DNA from: Caldisericota bacterium
GTDB taxonomy: Bacteria; CAIJMQ01; JAADFP01
DNA length: 14,984 bases
Direction of reading: 5' to 3'
NCBI GenBank assembly: GCA_013152825.1
Contig: JAADFP010000062.1
Coordinates: 1 to 14,984, forward strand
Below, piece after piece: positions 1 to 6,132 of this stretch (position 1 is the stretch's first letter; every line of letters starts with the position of its first letter). Both the position numbers and the translations under genes were made by a program. Below the pieces are notes generated by a model. It did not search any database and was not told the origin of the DNA. It worked only from the letters and a program-made list of their open reading frames with translations.

Positions 1-237
1 CCTTACTGCTCACCGTTTACTATTTACTGCTTACTGCCTCTTCCCTCGCTACTCACTACCCGCTACTCGCTACTATCTCAGTAGATAGTAGACAGTAGTT
101 AGTAGATAGGACTCCCCCTTTACCCTGCACCTACCAACCCCAAAATAGTAACTAACTCTTCCCTCGCTACTCACTATCTGTCCATTAATGCCTAACGCCT
201 CACGTCTGTAGTCTTAAGTCTAAAGTCTTCCGACTGC
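1..237. repeat. Gene-free spacer of degenerate short repeats
   Basis: This stretch downstream of the minus-strand ATPase has no credible coding frame. It is built from recurring pyrimidine-rich words such as TACTCACTA, CTCGCTACT and AGTCTAAAGTCT. A perfect 21-bp direct repeat occurs at 38-58 and 156-176 (core TCGCTACTCACTA). A perfect 9-bp inverted repeat, CTACTATCT / AGATAGTAG with a 4-nt loop, lies at 70-91. Related words recur at about 1580-1660 and, inverted, at 3779-3856. The hairpin is AT-rich and lacks a T tract, so I do not call it a terminator. The function is unknown. Confidence 0.6.
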
Positions 238-1482
238 TCACAGGTAGTAAACCGGGAGAAAGTAAATCTCGGTGTTTTTAACCTTTCTAACCTCGCAAAA
301 CCCCTGTGTGAGAACGTATCCGCATCTGGGAGAAAACTTCTCAATAAAACTGTAAAAACTTTTACCCAGAGAGGGAGAGAGAGAATATTTTACTTCAATG
401 GGGATAATCTCTCCTTCTCTTTGTAGAATAAAGTCCACTTCTGCTTTGCTTTTTGTCCGCCAAAAATTTAACTTCCCCAAATTCCTTCTTTTCAAAGAGG
501 AAAAGGCAAAATTTTCTACTAACTGCCCTGCTTCATTCCTTTTCTCTATTTTCCTGAAATCTGAAAGGAGGTAGTTTCTGAAACCATTGTCTATAAAATA
601 TATCTTTGGCGTCTTAACCAACTCAGTGCGTGGATTTTTATAAAATGGTTTCAAGAGGCTAACGATAAAAGTATTTTCCAGAACCTCCAGGTGCCTTATT
701 ACTTCCCTATATTTAAGATGGGATATATTGGAAAGCTCATTATAGTTTAGTAAGCTGCAAATTTGCGTGGAAAGGAATTCAGCAATTCTTATAAGTTCCC
801 CTTTAGTTTTTAAATTTAAGAGTGCCTTGATGTCTCTTAAAAGGTAATTTTCTAAAATACTTTCCAGAACTTTAATCTTTTCCTCTTTATCCCTGCTTAG
901 AACCACCTCCGGGTATCCGCCGAAGACAATGTATTCTTCAAAGTATTCCCGTAGCCGGGAATTTATTTCTTCTCCAGGAAACCTTTCAAAAGGAGGTTTT
1001 TGAGAGAGTATATCCGGGACACGGGAATTCAAAAGGTTGAATAACTGTTTGTCGCGCGCCAGGAGAAATTCTCGGAAAGAAAAGGGATAAAGTTGAAACT
1101 TAAATATTCTCCCTACCAGATATTTCCCGGTTTCAAAAGTTAACTCCAGAGAAGAAGAGCCGGAAATAATAAATTTTATATTAGTAGTATCAAAAAGATA
1201 TTTTAGTTTCTTTCCCCCCTCCTGAGCATAATGGAATTCGTCAATAATTATGACTTCATGTTCCTGATAATATTCCTTGAAATCCTCAATGCTTTCAAAT
1301 AAAGAGAGGTCTTTTTCTCTTTCAAAAGTTAGAAATTCTGCCCTTTTTCTCTTTTTTATTTCTGAGAAAATATGTTTCAAAAAAGTTGTTTTTCCTACCT
1401 GCCTTGCCCCTACAATCCCCAGAATCTCTTTTCTTTTCAAAAAAGGCTTGATTACACTTTCCAATTCTCTATGAATATACAT
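238..1482 (-). CDS. DUF4143-type AAA ATPase
   Basis: The 414-residue protein belongs to the family of P-loop ATPases with a C-terminal DUF4143 domain, common in archaea and many uncultivated bacteria. Their physiological role is mostly unknown. A Walker A motif GARQVGKTT lies at residues 25-33. Walker B is VIIIDE at 77-82 and a sensor-like IISGSS is at 105-110. The family signature GR....LYPFSFREFL follows at about 124-140. Near the C-terminus, AEVDFIL (347-353) and IPIEVK (360-365) form a PD-(D/E)XK-like E-x-D...E-x-K pattern typical of this family. Length is normal. The ATG at 1480-1482 has no clear Shine-Dalgarno in front of it. The gene stands alone between two repeat-rich spacers, which suggests an accessory, mobile-type gene (inference). 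The family call is firm and the function is open. Confidence 0.85.
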   Translation of the reverse strand: MYIHRELESVIKPFLKRKEILGIVGARQVGKTTFLKHIFSEIKKRKRAEFLTFEREKDLSLFESIEDFKEYYQEHEVIIIDEFHYAQEGGKKLKYLFDTTNIKFIISGSSSLELTFETGKYLVGRIFKFQLYPFSFREFLLARDKQLFNLLNSRVPDILSQKPPFERFPGEEINSRLREYFEEYIVFGGYPEVVLSRDKEEKIKVLESILENYLLRDIKALLNLKTKGELIRIAEFLSTQICSLLNYNELSNISHLKYREVIRHLEVLENTFIVSLLKPFYKNPRTELVKTPKIYFIDNGFRNYLLSDFRKIEKRNEAGQLVENFAFSSLKRRNLGKLNFWRTKSKAEVDFILQREGEIIPIEVKYSLSPSLGKSFYSFIEKFSPRCGYVLTQGFCEVRKVKNTEIYFLPVYYL

Positions 1483-1490
1483 GGTAATAG

Positions 1491-1539
1491 AAATTTTAGC
1501 AGGGATAAAATTCCACTTGTATAAATTTTAGCAGGGATA
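1491..1539. repeat. Two 17-bp direct repeats in the ATPase promoter
   Basis: The 17-bp word AAATTTTAGCAGGGATA occurs exactly twice, at 1491-1507 and 1523-1539, with a 32-bp period (about three helical turns). On the minus strand it reads TATCCCTGCTAAAATTT. The distal copy covers the -10 box and part of the spacer of the ATPase promoter. The proximal copy falls in the leader just before the start codon. This geometry suggests paired operator sites or a duplicated promoter element (inference). Confidence 0.7.
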
Positions 1540-1552
1540 CACAAAAAGTCAA
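1525..1552 (-). promoter_or_regulatory. Sigma70-like promoter of the ATPase gene
   Basis: On the minus strand a -35 box TTGACT (1552-1547) and a -10 box TAAAAT (1530-1525) are separated by 16 nt. Each matches consensus at five of six positions. Transcription would begin near 1518, giving a leader of roughly 36 nt before the ATG at 1482. The -10 box sits inside one copy of the 17-bp direct repeat. Confidence 0.55.
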
Positions 1553-1681
1553 GTATGGTTATATCCATTTTGCATAATACCTAATCATTGCTTACTCGCC
1601 TACCTTCCCCTCTAACGTCTATAGTCTAAAATGCATCCTGTATCTTACTCACTACGTCTGTCGGTTGTGGTTGCCCCGACA

Positions 1682-1714
1682 TGCCCGCCTGCTCCTGACG
1701 AAGGAGGGCGGGCA
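1682..1714. repeat. REP-like GC-rich hairpin
   Basis: TGCCCGCC (1682-1689) pairs perfectly with GGCGGGCA (1707-1714). Inside it CTCCT (1692-1696) pairs with AGGAG (1702-1706), leaving a 2-nt bulge and a 5-nt loop GACGA. It stands alone among AT-richer, repeat-type spacer DNA. No gene ends just upstream on either strand and no T tract follows, so it resembles a REP-type or MITE-like palindrome more than a terminator. Confidence 0.6.
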
Positions 1715-1751
1715 GACTGTTTACTGCTTACTATTCTGCCGTACCCAAAAT

Positions 1752-1781
1752 TTGACCGCTGGTTATGGTTTAGGAGATAAT
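1752..1781 (+). promoter_or_regulatory. Promoter candidate for the exchanger-moaA pair
   Basis: TTGACC (1752-1757) and GATAAT (1776-1781) each match the sigma70 boxes at five of six positions and are 18 nt apart. They precede the exchanger start codon by about 55 nt, with an AAAGGAG Shine-Dalgarno at 1821-1827. Confidence 0.4.
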
Positions 1782-1836
1782 AAGTTTGTTTGTGTAGCAG
1801 GGAAGGTGCTTCAGCCAGGGAAAGGAGTATTTAAGC

Positions 1837-2823
1837 ATGGTATGGCTTGAATTTATTTTAGCCTCAGGAATAGTTATTTTTGCCGGAACCAAACTGGCCT
1901 ATGTGGGAGATAAGATAGGAGAGGCTATGGGCTGGGAGCGAAGCTGGGTAGGGCTGCTTCTTCTTTCCTTTTCTACTTCTCTGCCTGAACTATTCACTTC
2001 TGTAAGCGCTGCTGGAGTACTACATCAGCCAGACCTTGCCCTGGGTAATAACCTGGGGAGCGTAGCTTTTAACTTGCTTATTATCTCTGTGCTTGACCTT
2101 ATGGAAAAGGGCTCTTTTACCCACCGCTTAAATCCCAAGCTTATTCTTTCCGGAGTCGTTACCTTGTTGATAATACTGGTGTTTGCAGGGTTTATTATCC
2201 ATCCTCTTCCCTGGGGATTTTTAGGGGTGGGGCTGGATACCTTTTTAATCTTTATCCTCTTTCTCTTTGCCATGCGCTTTACTTTTTTGCACCAGCACAA
2301 GGGTATACCGGGCAATAATTCTCTTCCGGGAAATAGGGAGGATGGTTTTCTGAGATGGTGGGTTTTTTACTTTTTCCTGGCTCTCTTGATCCTGGGCGGG
2401 GGATTATGGCTGGCTAATGTGGGAGAGCGGATAAGCGAGCTTACCGGTATTTCCCGCTCTTTTGTGGGAGCTCTTTTCCTGGCTTTTGCCACTTCCCTGC
2501 CGGAGCTCAGTGTCACTATTTCCTGTGTTCGTATGGGGTTGCCTGATATGGCGGTGGGAAATATCCTGGGAGCTAATCTTCAGAACCTGGCTATCCCTTT
2601 CTATGCCGACATTTTTTTCCGCTCAGGATACCTGCTTGCCTTCACTTCCCCGGTGCAAATTATCACGCTTATCACCGGCGGAGTACTTACCTGCATACTT
2701 CTCCTGGGCATAATCTACCGGTCCCAACGGCACTTCCTGCGCATGGGCTGGGATAGTATTTTCATGATTCTGGTTTACCTGGGCGGTATGTATTTAGTGT
2801 TTAGGAATCCGGGGGGGAGATGA
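1837..2823 (+). CDS. Sodium/calcium exchanger family membrane antiporter (YrbG-like)
   Basis: The 328-residue, strongly hydrophobic protein shows the two inverted alpha-repeats of the CaCA cation exchanger superfamily. Repeat 1 spans about residues 39-80: GLLLLSFSTSLPELFTS with the acidic LPE at 49-51, then GNNLGS at 70-75. Repeat 2 spans about 211-250: GALFLAFATSLPELSVT with LPE at 221-223, then GNILGAN at 241-247. The paired glutamates are the expected cation ligands. The second GN motif ends ANLQN rather than the usual SNxFN, a mild deviation. Length matches bacterial YrbG-type proteins, which are thought to exchange Ca2+ for Na+ or H+ across the inner membrane. Ion specificity cannot be read from sequence. 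The start is supported by AAAGGAG nine bases upstream. The stop codon overlaps the moaA region, so the two genes are probably co-transcribed. Confidence 0.85.
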   Translation: MVWLEFILASGIVIFAGTKLAYVGDKIGEAMGWERSWVGLLLLSFSTSLPELFTSVSAAGVLHQPDLALGNNLGSVAFNLLIISVLDLMEKGSFTHRLNPKLILSGVVTLLIILVFAGFIIHPLPWGFLGVGLDTFLIFILFLFAMRFTFLHQHKGIPGNNSLPGNREDGFLRWWVFYFFLALLILGGGLWLANVGERISELTGISRSFVGALFLAFATSLPELSVTISCVRMGLPDMAVGNILGANLQNLAIPFYADIFFRSGYLLAFTSPVQIITLITGGVLTCILLLGIIYRSQRHFLRMGWDSIFMILVYLGGMYLVFRNPGGR

Positions 2824-2828
2824 GTTTG

Positions 2829-3776
2829 ATGAGAGATTCCAGGGGAGAAGGGGTTGAGTATCTCAGGATTTCGCTTACTGACCGGTGTAACCTTCGCTGT
2901 TTATATTGTTATTCTCATGGTAATAAGTTGTCCCGGGAAGAGTTGCTCAGTTTTGAGGAAATAGAAAGGCTGGTGAGGGTAGCTATTTCCCTGGGGATAA
3001 GGAGGGTCAGGTTAACCGGGGGGGAACCCCTGGTAAGAAAAGGGGTGGAGAAACTCCTGGCCAGGCTCTCGCTGCTCCCGGGGCTGGAAGATATTTCTCT
3101 TACTACTAATGGAATACTGCTGGCTAAATTTGCCGGAAAATTGAAGGAAGCAGGCTTGAGGAGAGTAAATATCAGCCTGGACACTTTAAATCCGGCAAAA
3201 TTTCAATGGCTTACGGGTAGAGGAAGATTGGAAGAGGTATTGAGGGGAACAGAAGAAGCTTCCGGGCAGGGATTAAATCCGGTGAAAGTAAATGTGGTGG
3301 TGCTTCGGAATGTAAACCAGGACGAAGTTATTGATTTTGTAAGATTTTCTATTGAGAATCGCCTATCAGTGAGATTTATAGAATTTATGCCCTCGGTTGG
3401 GTTGCTTCCCTGGGAGAAGTTTTTCTTCCCGGTGTCCCTGGTGAAGAAAGAGGTGGGAAAATATTTCTCTATGGAGGAAATAGAGGTGGAAGGAGGCGGT
3501 CCCGCTGAGTATTACAGGGTAGAAGGGGGAGGCATTATAGGGTTTATTGCTCCTATAACCTGTTCTTTCTGTTCCAGGTGCAACAGGATAAGAATAACAC
3601 CGGAAGGAAGAGTAAAACCCTGCCTGGGTAGTGATTATTCCCTGGACCTGAAGGGGGCTCTGCGAAGAGGGGAAGAGGATGGAGCGATTAGAGAGAAGAT
3701 GAGATATGCTGTGCTTTGTAAGTCATCTTCCCATCCCTTTGAAAAGAGAGTTTCCTTTGCCCGGGTGGGAGGATAA
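2829..3776 (+). CDS. moaA: GTP 3',8-cyclase MoaA (molybdenum cofactor)
   Basis: This is a radical SAM enzyme that converts GTP to 3',8-cyclo-GTP, the first step of molybdopterin synthesis. The CxxxCxxC motif DRCNLRCLYCY supplies Cys20, Cys24 and Cys27 for the SAM cluster. LTGGEP (63-68) is the SAM-binding element. The C-terminal cluster motif has Cys248, Cys251 and Cys265 (C-x2-C-x13-C), and the protein ends in the conserved Gly-Gly tail (VGG). It is 315 residues from this start, normal for MoaA. An ATG at 2820 overlaps the exchanger stop as ATGA, but the G-rich Shine-Dalgarno (2811-2819) directly abuts it. The ATG at 2829 has proper spacing and gives the usual MRDS...YLRIS opening. The residue after the third Cys is Tyr instead of the common Met. 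No other moa or moe gene is in the window. Confidence 0.88.
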   Translation: MRDSRGEGVEYLRISLTDRCNLRCLYCYSHGNKLSREELLSFEEIERLVRVAISLGIRRVRLTGGEPLVRKGVEKLLARLSLLPGLEDISLTTNGILLAKFAGKLKEAGLRRVNISLDTLNPAKFQWLTGRGRLEEVLRGTEEASGQGLNPVKVNVVVLRNVNQDEVIDFVRFSIENRLSVRFIEFMPSVGLLPWEKFFFPVSLVKKEVGKYFSMEEIEVEGGGPAEYYRVEGGGIIGFIAPITCSFCSRCNRIRITPEGRVKPCLGSDYSLDLKGALRRGEEDGAIREKMRYAVLCKSSSHPFEKRVSFARVGG

Positions 3777-3778
3777 GG

Positions 3779-3856
3779 AAGAAGACTTTAGACTATAGAC
3801 GATAGACTTTAGACTTTAGTAGCGAGTAGATAGTAGTGAGTAGCGAGGGGGAAGAG
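3779..3856. repeat. Inverted copy of the intergenic repeat family, abutting a start codon
   Basis: The spacer after moaA is made of GACTTTAGA / CTATAGAC words followed by TAGTGAGTAGCGAG. Its right part (3834-3856) is the reverse complement of the 21-bp repeat at 38-58 and 156-176, with two extra bases in the G run. The repeat ends exactly at the glycosyltransferase ATG and its GAGGGGGAAGAG end is the only Shine-Dalgarno-like sequence available to that gene. Confidence 0.65.
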
Positions 3857-4940
3857 ATGAGAATACTGCATGTAAATGCCGGGGAGGTATGGAGTGGCAT
3901 TGAGCAGAGGATTTTTTTTATTGCCCGGTATTTGAGAGAGAAAGGAATTTACTGTGCTCTGGCTATTTCTCCTGCCTCGCCGATGGAATAAGGCAAAGAA
4001 AGAATCTATACCCCTGCATCCTCTTCCTATTAGAAAGAAACTGGATTTCAGGGGGATATCGGAACTGCGCGCTATTCTAAAAAAAGAGAAAATCAATATC
4101 CTGCATACCCACCGTTCCACCGATCACTGGATAGGGGCTCTTGCGGTGCGGGGATTGCCGGTTAAAGTGGTGAGAACACGTCATAATTTTACTTCTATTC
4201 CCGAGAATATATGCAACAGTATTCTTTACCATACCTGGACTCACCATTTTATCCTGGTGGCAGGGAAAATACGGGAGAATGTGCAGAAGATAGGTATTCC
4301 TCCCTCCCGCATTACTGTTATTCACAGCGCTGTGGATGTGGAGAAGTTCCCGGGAAGAAAGGATGTACTGAGAAAAGAGCTGAATATCACCCGGGAAGTT
4401 CCCCTGATTGGCATGGTGGGAAGGATAAGGGAACACAAAGATTATCCTACCTTTCTTGAATTTGCCTGCTTGCTCCTGAGAGATTTCCCCACGGCTCATT
4501 TTGTTATTGCCGGCGAGGGACCACTGGAGAAGACAATCAGGAGCAGGGCGGAAGTAATGGGTTTGAAAGAGAAGGTGCATTTTATAGGGGGGAGGGAGGA
4601 TGTGGCGGATGTTATTTCTTCTTTTGATGTTTTTGTGCTTACCTCAAAAATTGAAGGCTCACCTGCAGTAATCAAAGAAGCAATGTTGTGTGGTGTTCCC
4701 GTGGTAGCCAGCCGTGTGGGAGGTATCCCCGAGATAATAGAGCATGGTAAAGAAGGCCTACTGGTGGAACCGGGAAATCCCCTGCGCATAAAGGAGGCGG
4801 CGGAGTTCTTTCTTACCCATCCCGTAGAGAAGAACAAGATGACGGAAAAAGCGAAGAGAAAAATTCTCCGCTATTTTCATCCTGATACCCTGGGAGAAAA
4901 AACACTGGAGGTTTACGAAAAAGTCCTATGTGCCAAGTAG
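3857..4940 (+). CDS. GT4-family glycosyltransferase, frameshifted near 3989
   Basis: Two frames join into one GT-B fold glycosyltransferase of about 360 residues that would transfer a sugar from a nucleotide donor. The first frame (3857-3991) encodes MRILHVNAGEVWSGIEQR..., a standard GT4 opening, and stops at TAA 3989-3991 just after SPME. The second frame resumes at AAG 3990 with KAKKESIPLHPLPIRKKLDF and runs to 4940. It carries the EGSPAVIKEAMLCGVPVVAS region with the E-x7-E donor-binding motif and GGIPEIIEHGKEGLL. Either one extra base or two missing bases explains the break; two missing bases would restore the usual spacing between SP and the KAK segment. If the break is real, translation could only restart at a weak GTG at 3954, losing the N-terminal acceptor-domain start. 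The gene ends 15 nt inside the convergent minus-strand gene. Acceptor and donor are unknown. Confidence 0.8.
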
Positions 4941-5408
4941 TTTTTGCAGAAGCTCTTCTACTTTTGCCAGGGAAGCTTCCGGGTTGTCATAGTCCAGGTC
5001 AAGGTATTCGCCTTTGATTTTTTTCTCTAATTCCTGCATGAAGATTCCTTTGCCCTTCCTCTTTTCTTCTTTTACTTTTATGCGGGAAAGAGAACAGGAG
5101 GGAGAGCCTGCAATTCCTATCACCAGGCAATGCGCATCCGATTTTCTCACGTAATCCCGGATTTCCTCTGCCAGTTTTTTGCAATGCTCCCTGAATCCGG
5201 CAAGTTTCTCGTACTGGTCATAGGTCATTTTTTCCCTTTTGCCCAGGAAGGAAAATTCCGGGCAGGGCATCTGGAGGAGGGAAGGATGATAGCGGGCAAT
5301 TATCCTGTGAATTCCTTCCTGTATTTTTTTCTCAAAAGGAAATCCCTCAGCCCTTACTCCCTGGTTTAGCAGGCAGTGGGAAAGGATAAGTAGAAATGGT
5401 TTTTTCAT
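4926..5408 (-). CDS. TudS-related (CD3072-like) putative desulfidase
   Basis: The 160-residue protein begins MKKPFLLILSHCLLNQGVRAEG and continues with QMPCPEF (47-52) and GIAGSPSCSL (98-107). Cys12, Cys49 and Cys105 match the three conserved cysteines of the TudS/DUF523-related group. In characterised thiouracil desulfidases these hold a [4Fe-4S] cluster that takes sulfur from 2-thiouracil. The assignment is from remembered motifs; substrate is not known. The start at 5406-5408 was chosen because a longer frame reaching 5501 would run through the tRNA gene. The gene lies 18 nt downstream of tRNA-Ser on the same strand and may be co-transcribed with it. It overlaps the 3' end of the convergent glycosyltransferase by 15 nt. 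Confidence 0.65.
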   Translation of the reverse strand: MKKPFLLILSHCLLNQGVRAEGFPFEKKIQEGIHRIIARYHPSLLQMPCPEFSFLGKREKMTYDQYEKLAGFREHCKKLAEEIRDYVRKSDAHCLVIGIAGSPSCSLSRIKVKEEKRKGKGIFMQELEKKIKGEYLDLDYDNPEASLAKVEELLQKLLGT

Positions 5409-5426
5409 TGGCTGACCTGAATAAGC

Positions 5427-5515
5427 GGAGAGGGAGGGATTCGAACCCCCGTTCCGACGTTTAGCCGGAATCCCCGTTTCGAGCGGGGCGCTTTCGTCCA
5501 CTCAGCCACCTCTCC
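5427..5515 (-). tRNA. tRNA-Ser (anticodon CGA)
   Basis: Read on the minus strand, the 89-nt gene folds as a class II tRNA. The acceptor stem is GGAGAGG / CCTCTCC. The anticodon stem CCCCG / CGGGG encloses the loop CTCGAAA with anticodon CGA (plus-strand 5479-5481). The long variable arm pairs TTCCG with CGGAA, and the T-arm loop is TTCGAAT. The long variable arm and the GGAGAGGTGGCTGAGTGG opening identify serine. The 3' CCA is not encoded. It would read UCG codons. Confidence 0.95.
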
Positions 5516-5539
5516 CACCTAACAAATAAAGCGTAAAAT

Positions 5540-5568
5540 ATTCTACCGCATATTAGGTCTTTCTACAA
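5540..5568 (-). promoter_or_regulatory. Promoter candidate for tRNA-Ser
   Basis: On the minus strand TAGAAT (5545-5540) matches the -10 box at five of six positions. It has a weaker -35 candidate TTGTAG (5568-5563) 17 nt upstream. It lies about 25 nt before the tRNA 5' end. The -35 match is poor (three of six), so confidence is limited. Confidence 0.35.
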
Positions 5569-5593
5569 TTTACCTGTTTTTTAGTAAATGTTC

Positions 5594-5620
5594 TTGACAT
5601 ATTTTTTTTATTATGTTAAT
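5594..5620 (+). promoter_or_regulatory. Promoter of the sulfur/siroheme operon
   Basis: A perfect -35 box TTGACA lies at 5594-5599. The best -10 candidate is GTTAAT at 5615-5620 (15-nt spacer, four of six), overlapping an alternative TTAATT with a 16-nt spacer. The spacer contains a T8 tract. The start site would fall within the adjoining inverted repeat at 5622-5649. Confidence 0.55.
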
Positions 5621-5621
5621 T

Positions 5622-5649
5622 TATCACTAATCCGATAGTAATAGTGATA
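5622..5649. promoter_or_regulatory. Palindromic operator candidate
   Basis: TATCACTA (5622-5629) and TAGTGATA (5642-5649) form a perfect 8-bp inverted repeat with a 12-nt centre. It begins just after the -10 region and ends two bases before the AGGAGG (5652-5657) of the Rrf2 gene. A dimeric repressor bound here would block transcription. Autoregulation by the adjacent Rrf2 protein is the simplest reading (inference). Confidence 0.5.
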
Positions 5650-5666
5650 TTAGGAGGTGCTAAGGG

Positions 5667-6113
5667 ATGAAAATTTCTACAAGAGCTCGTTACGGAATGA
5701 GGGCAATGGTGGACCTGGCTGCTCATTACAGGCAGAGAACGGTGCTGTTGAAAGACATAGCTAAAAGACAGGGAATTTCGGAGAGGTATCTGGAGAATAT
5801 AATGAGAGCTTTTGTGGCAGGCGGTCTGGTGCATAGTGTTCGGGGACGCAGTGGAGGGTTTGCCTTGGCAAAACCGCCGGAAGAGATATCTTTAAGTGAT
5901 GTAGTTCAGGCAGTAGAAGGTTCTTTCCCGCTGGTAAAGTGCGTGGATAATCCGGAATCCTGTAAACGCACGGCAATTTGTGCCAGCCATGATATCTGGA
6001 AGAAATTGAGGGAGGCAATGATGTCGGTGCTTGGTTCCACCACTCTGCAGGATATGGTGGAGATACAGAAACGAAAGGTTCTGAAATTAAAAACCCAGAT
6101 GTACTATATTTAA
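5667..6113 (+). CDS. Rrf2-family transcriptional regulator
   Basis: The 148-residue protein opens MKISTRARYGMRAMVDLA, the hallmark of Rrf2/IscR/CymR winged-helix regulators. The recognition helix follows at about residues 29-50 (KDIAKRQGISERYLENIM), then the wing RGRSGGFALAKP. Cys92, Cys99 and Cys105 (C-x6-C-x5-C) stand where IscR binds its [2Fe-2S] cluster, so it may sense Fe-S status or sulfur supply. AGGAGG lies nine bases before the ATG. As first gene of a sulfate-assimilation and siroheme operon, with a palindrome over its own start site, it most likely regulates that operon. A CymR-like role (responding to cysteine precursors) is the alternative. The family is certain and the signal is inferred. 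Confidence 0.9.
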   Translation: MKISTRARYGMRAMVDLAAHYRQRTVLLKDIAKRQGISERYLENIMRAFVAGGLVHSVRGRSGGFALAKPPEEISLSDVVQAVEGSFPLVKCVDNPESCKRTAICASHDIWKKLREAMMSVLGSTTLQDMVEIQKRKVLKLKTQMYYI

Positions 6114-6132
6114 CTTAGAAAGGAGGATGAAG

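Larger units (their letters stand above)
1553..1836. other. Gene-free spacer before the exchanger gene
   Basis: No credible gene is seen here. About 1565-1665 contains the same degenerate words as the left edge (CTTACTCGCC, GTCTATAGTCTAAA, TTACTCACTAC). A strong hairpin lies at 1682-1714 and a promoter candidate at 1752-1781. The open frame that runs through 1665-1850 reads across the hairpin and ends inside the exchanger gene. It has no recognisable protein features. Confidence 0.6.

Noticed and set aside
70..91. Terminator for the minus-strand ATPase gene
   Set aside because: The stem is AT-rich with no T run on the minus-strand side, and it lies about 150 nt beyond the stop codon.
38..176. 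CRISPR array from the repeated 21-mer
   Set aside because: Only two exact copies occur, separated by 97 nt of similar low-complexity words. No spacer regularity and no cas genes are seen.
1665..1850. Plus-strand open frame of 61 codons
   Set aside because: It runs through the hairpin and repeat words, has no recognisable motif, and ends inside the exchanger gene.
3912..3919. T8 homopolymer as the source of the glycosyltransferase frameshift
   Set aside because: The protein still reads as GT4 sequence for about 23 codons after the tract, so the break lies later, near 3989.
4077..4580. Minus-strand open frame of 167 codons opposite the glycosyltransferase
   Set aside because: It is an antisense shadow of a well-supported gene, without motifs or a ribosome binding site. 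Other antisense frames within the operon were dismissed for the same reason.
5409..5501. Upstream extension of the TudS-like gene to an ATG at 5501
   Set aside because: It would translate most of the tRNA-Ser gene. The internal ATG at 5408 begins exactly where family similarity starts.
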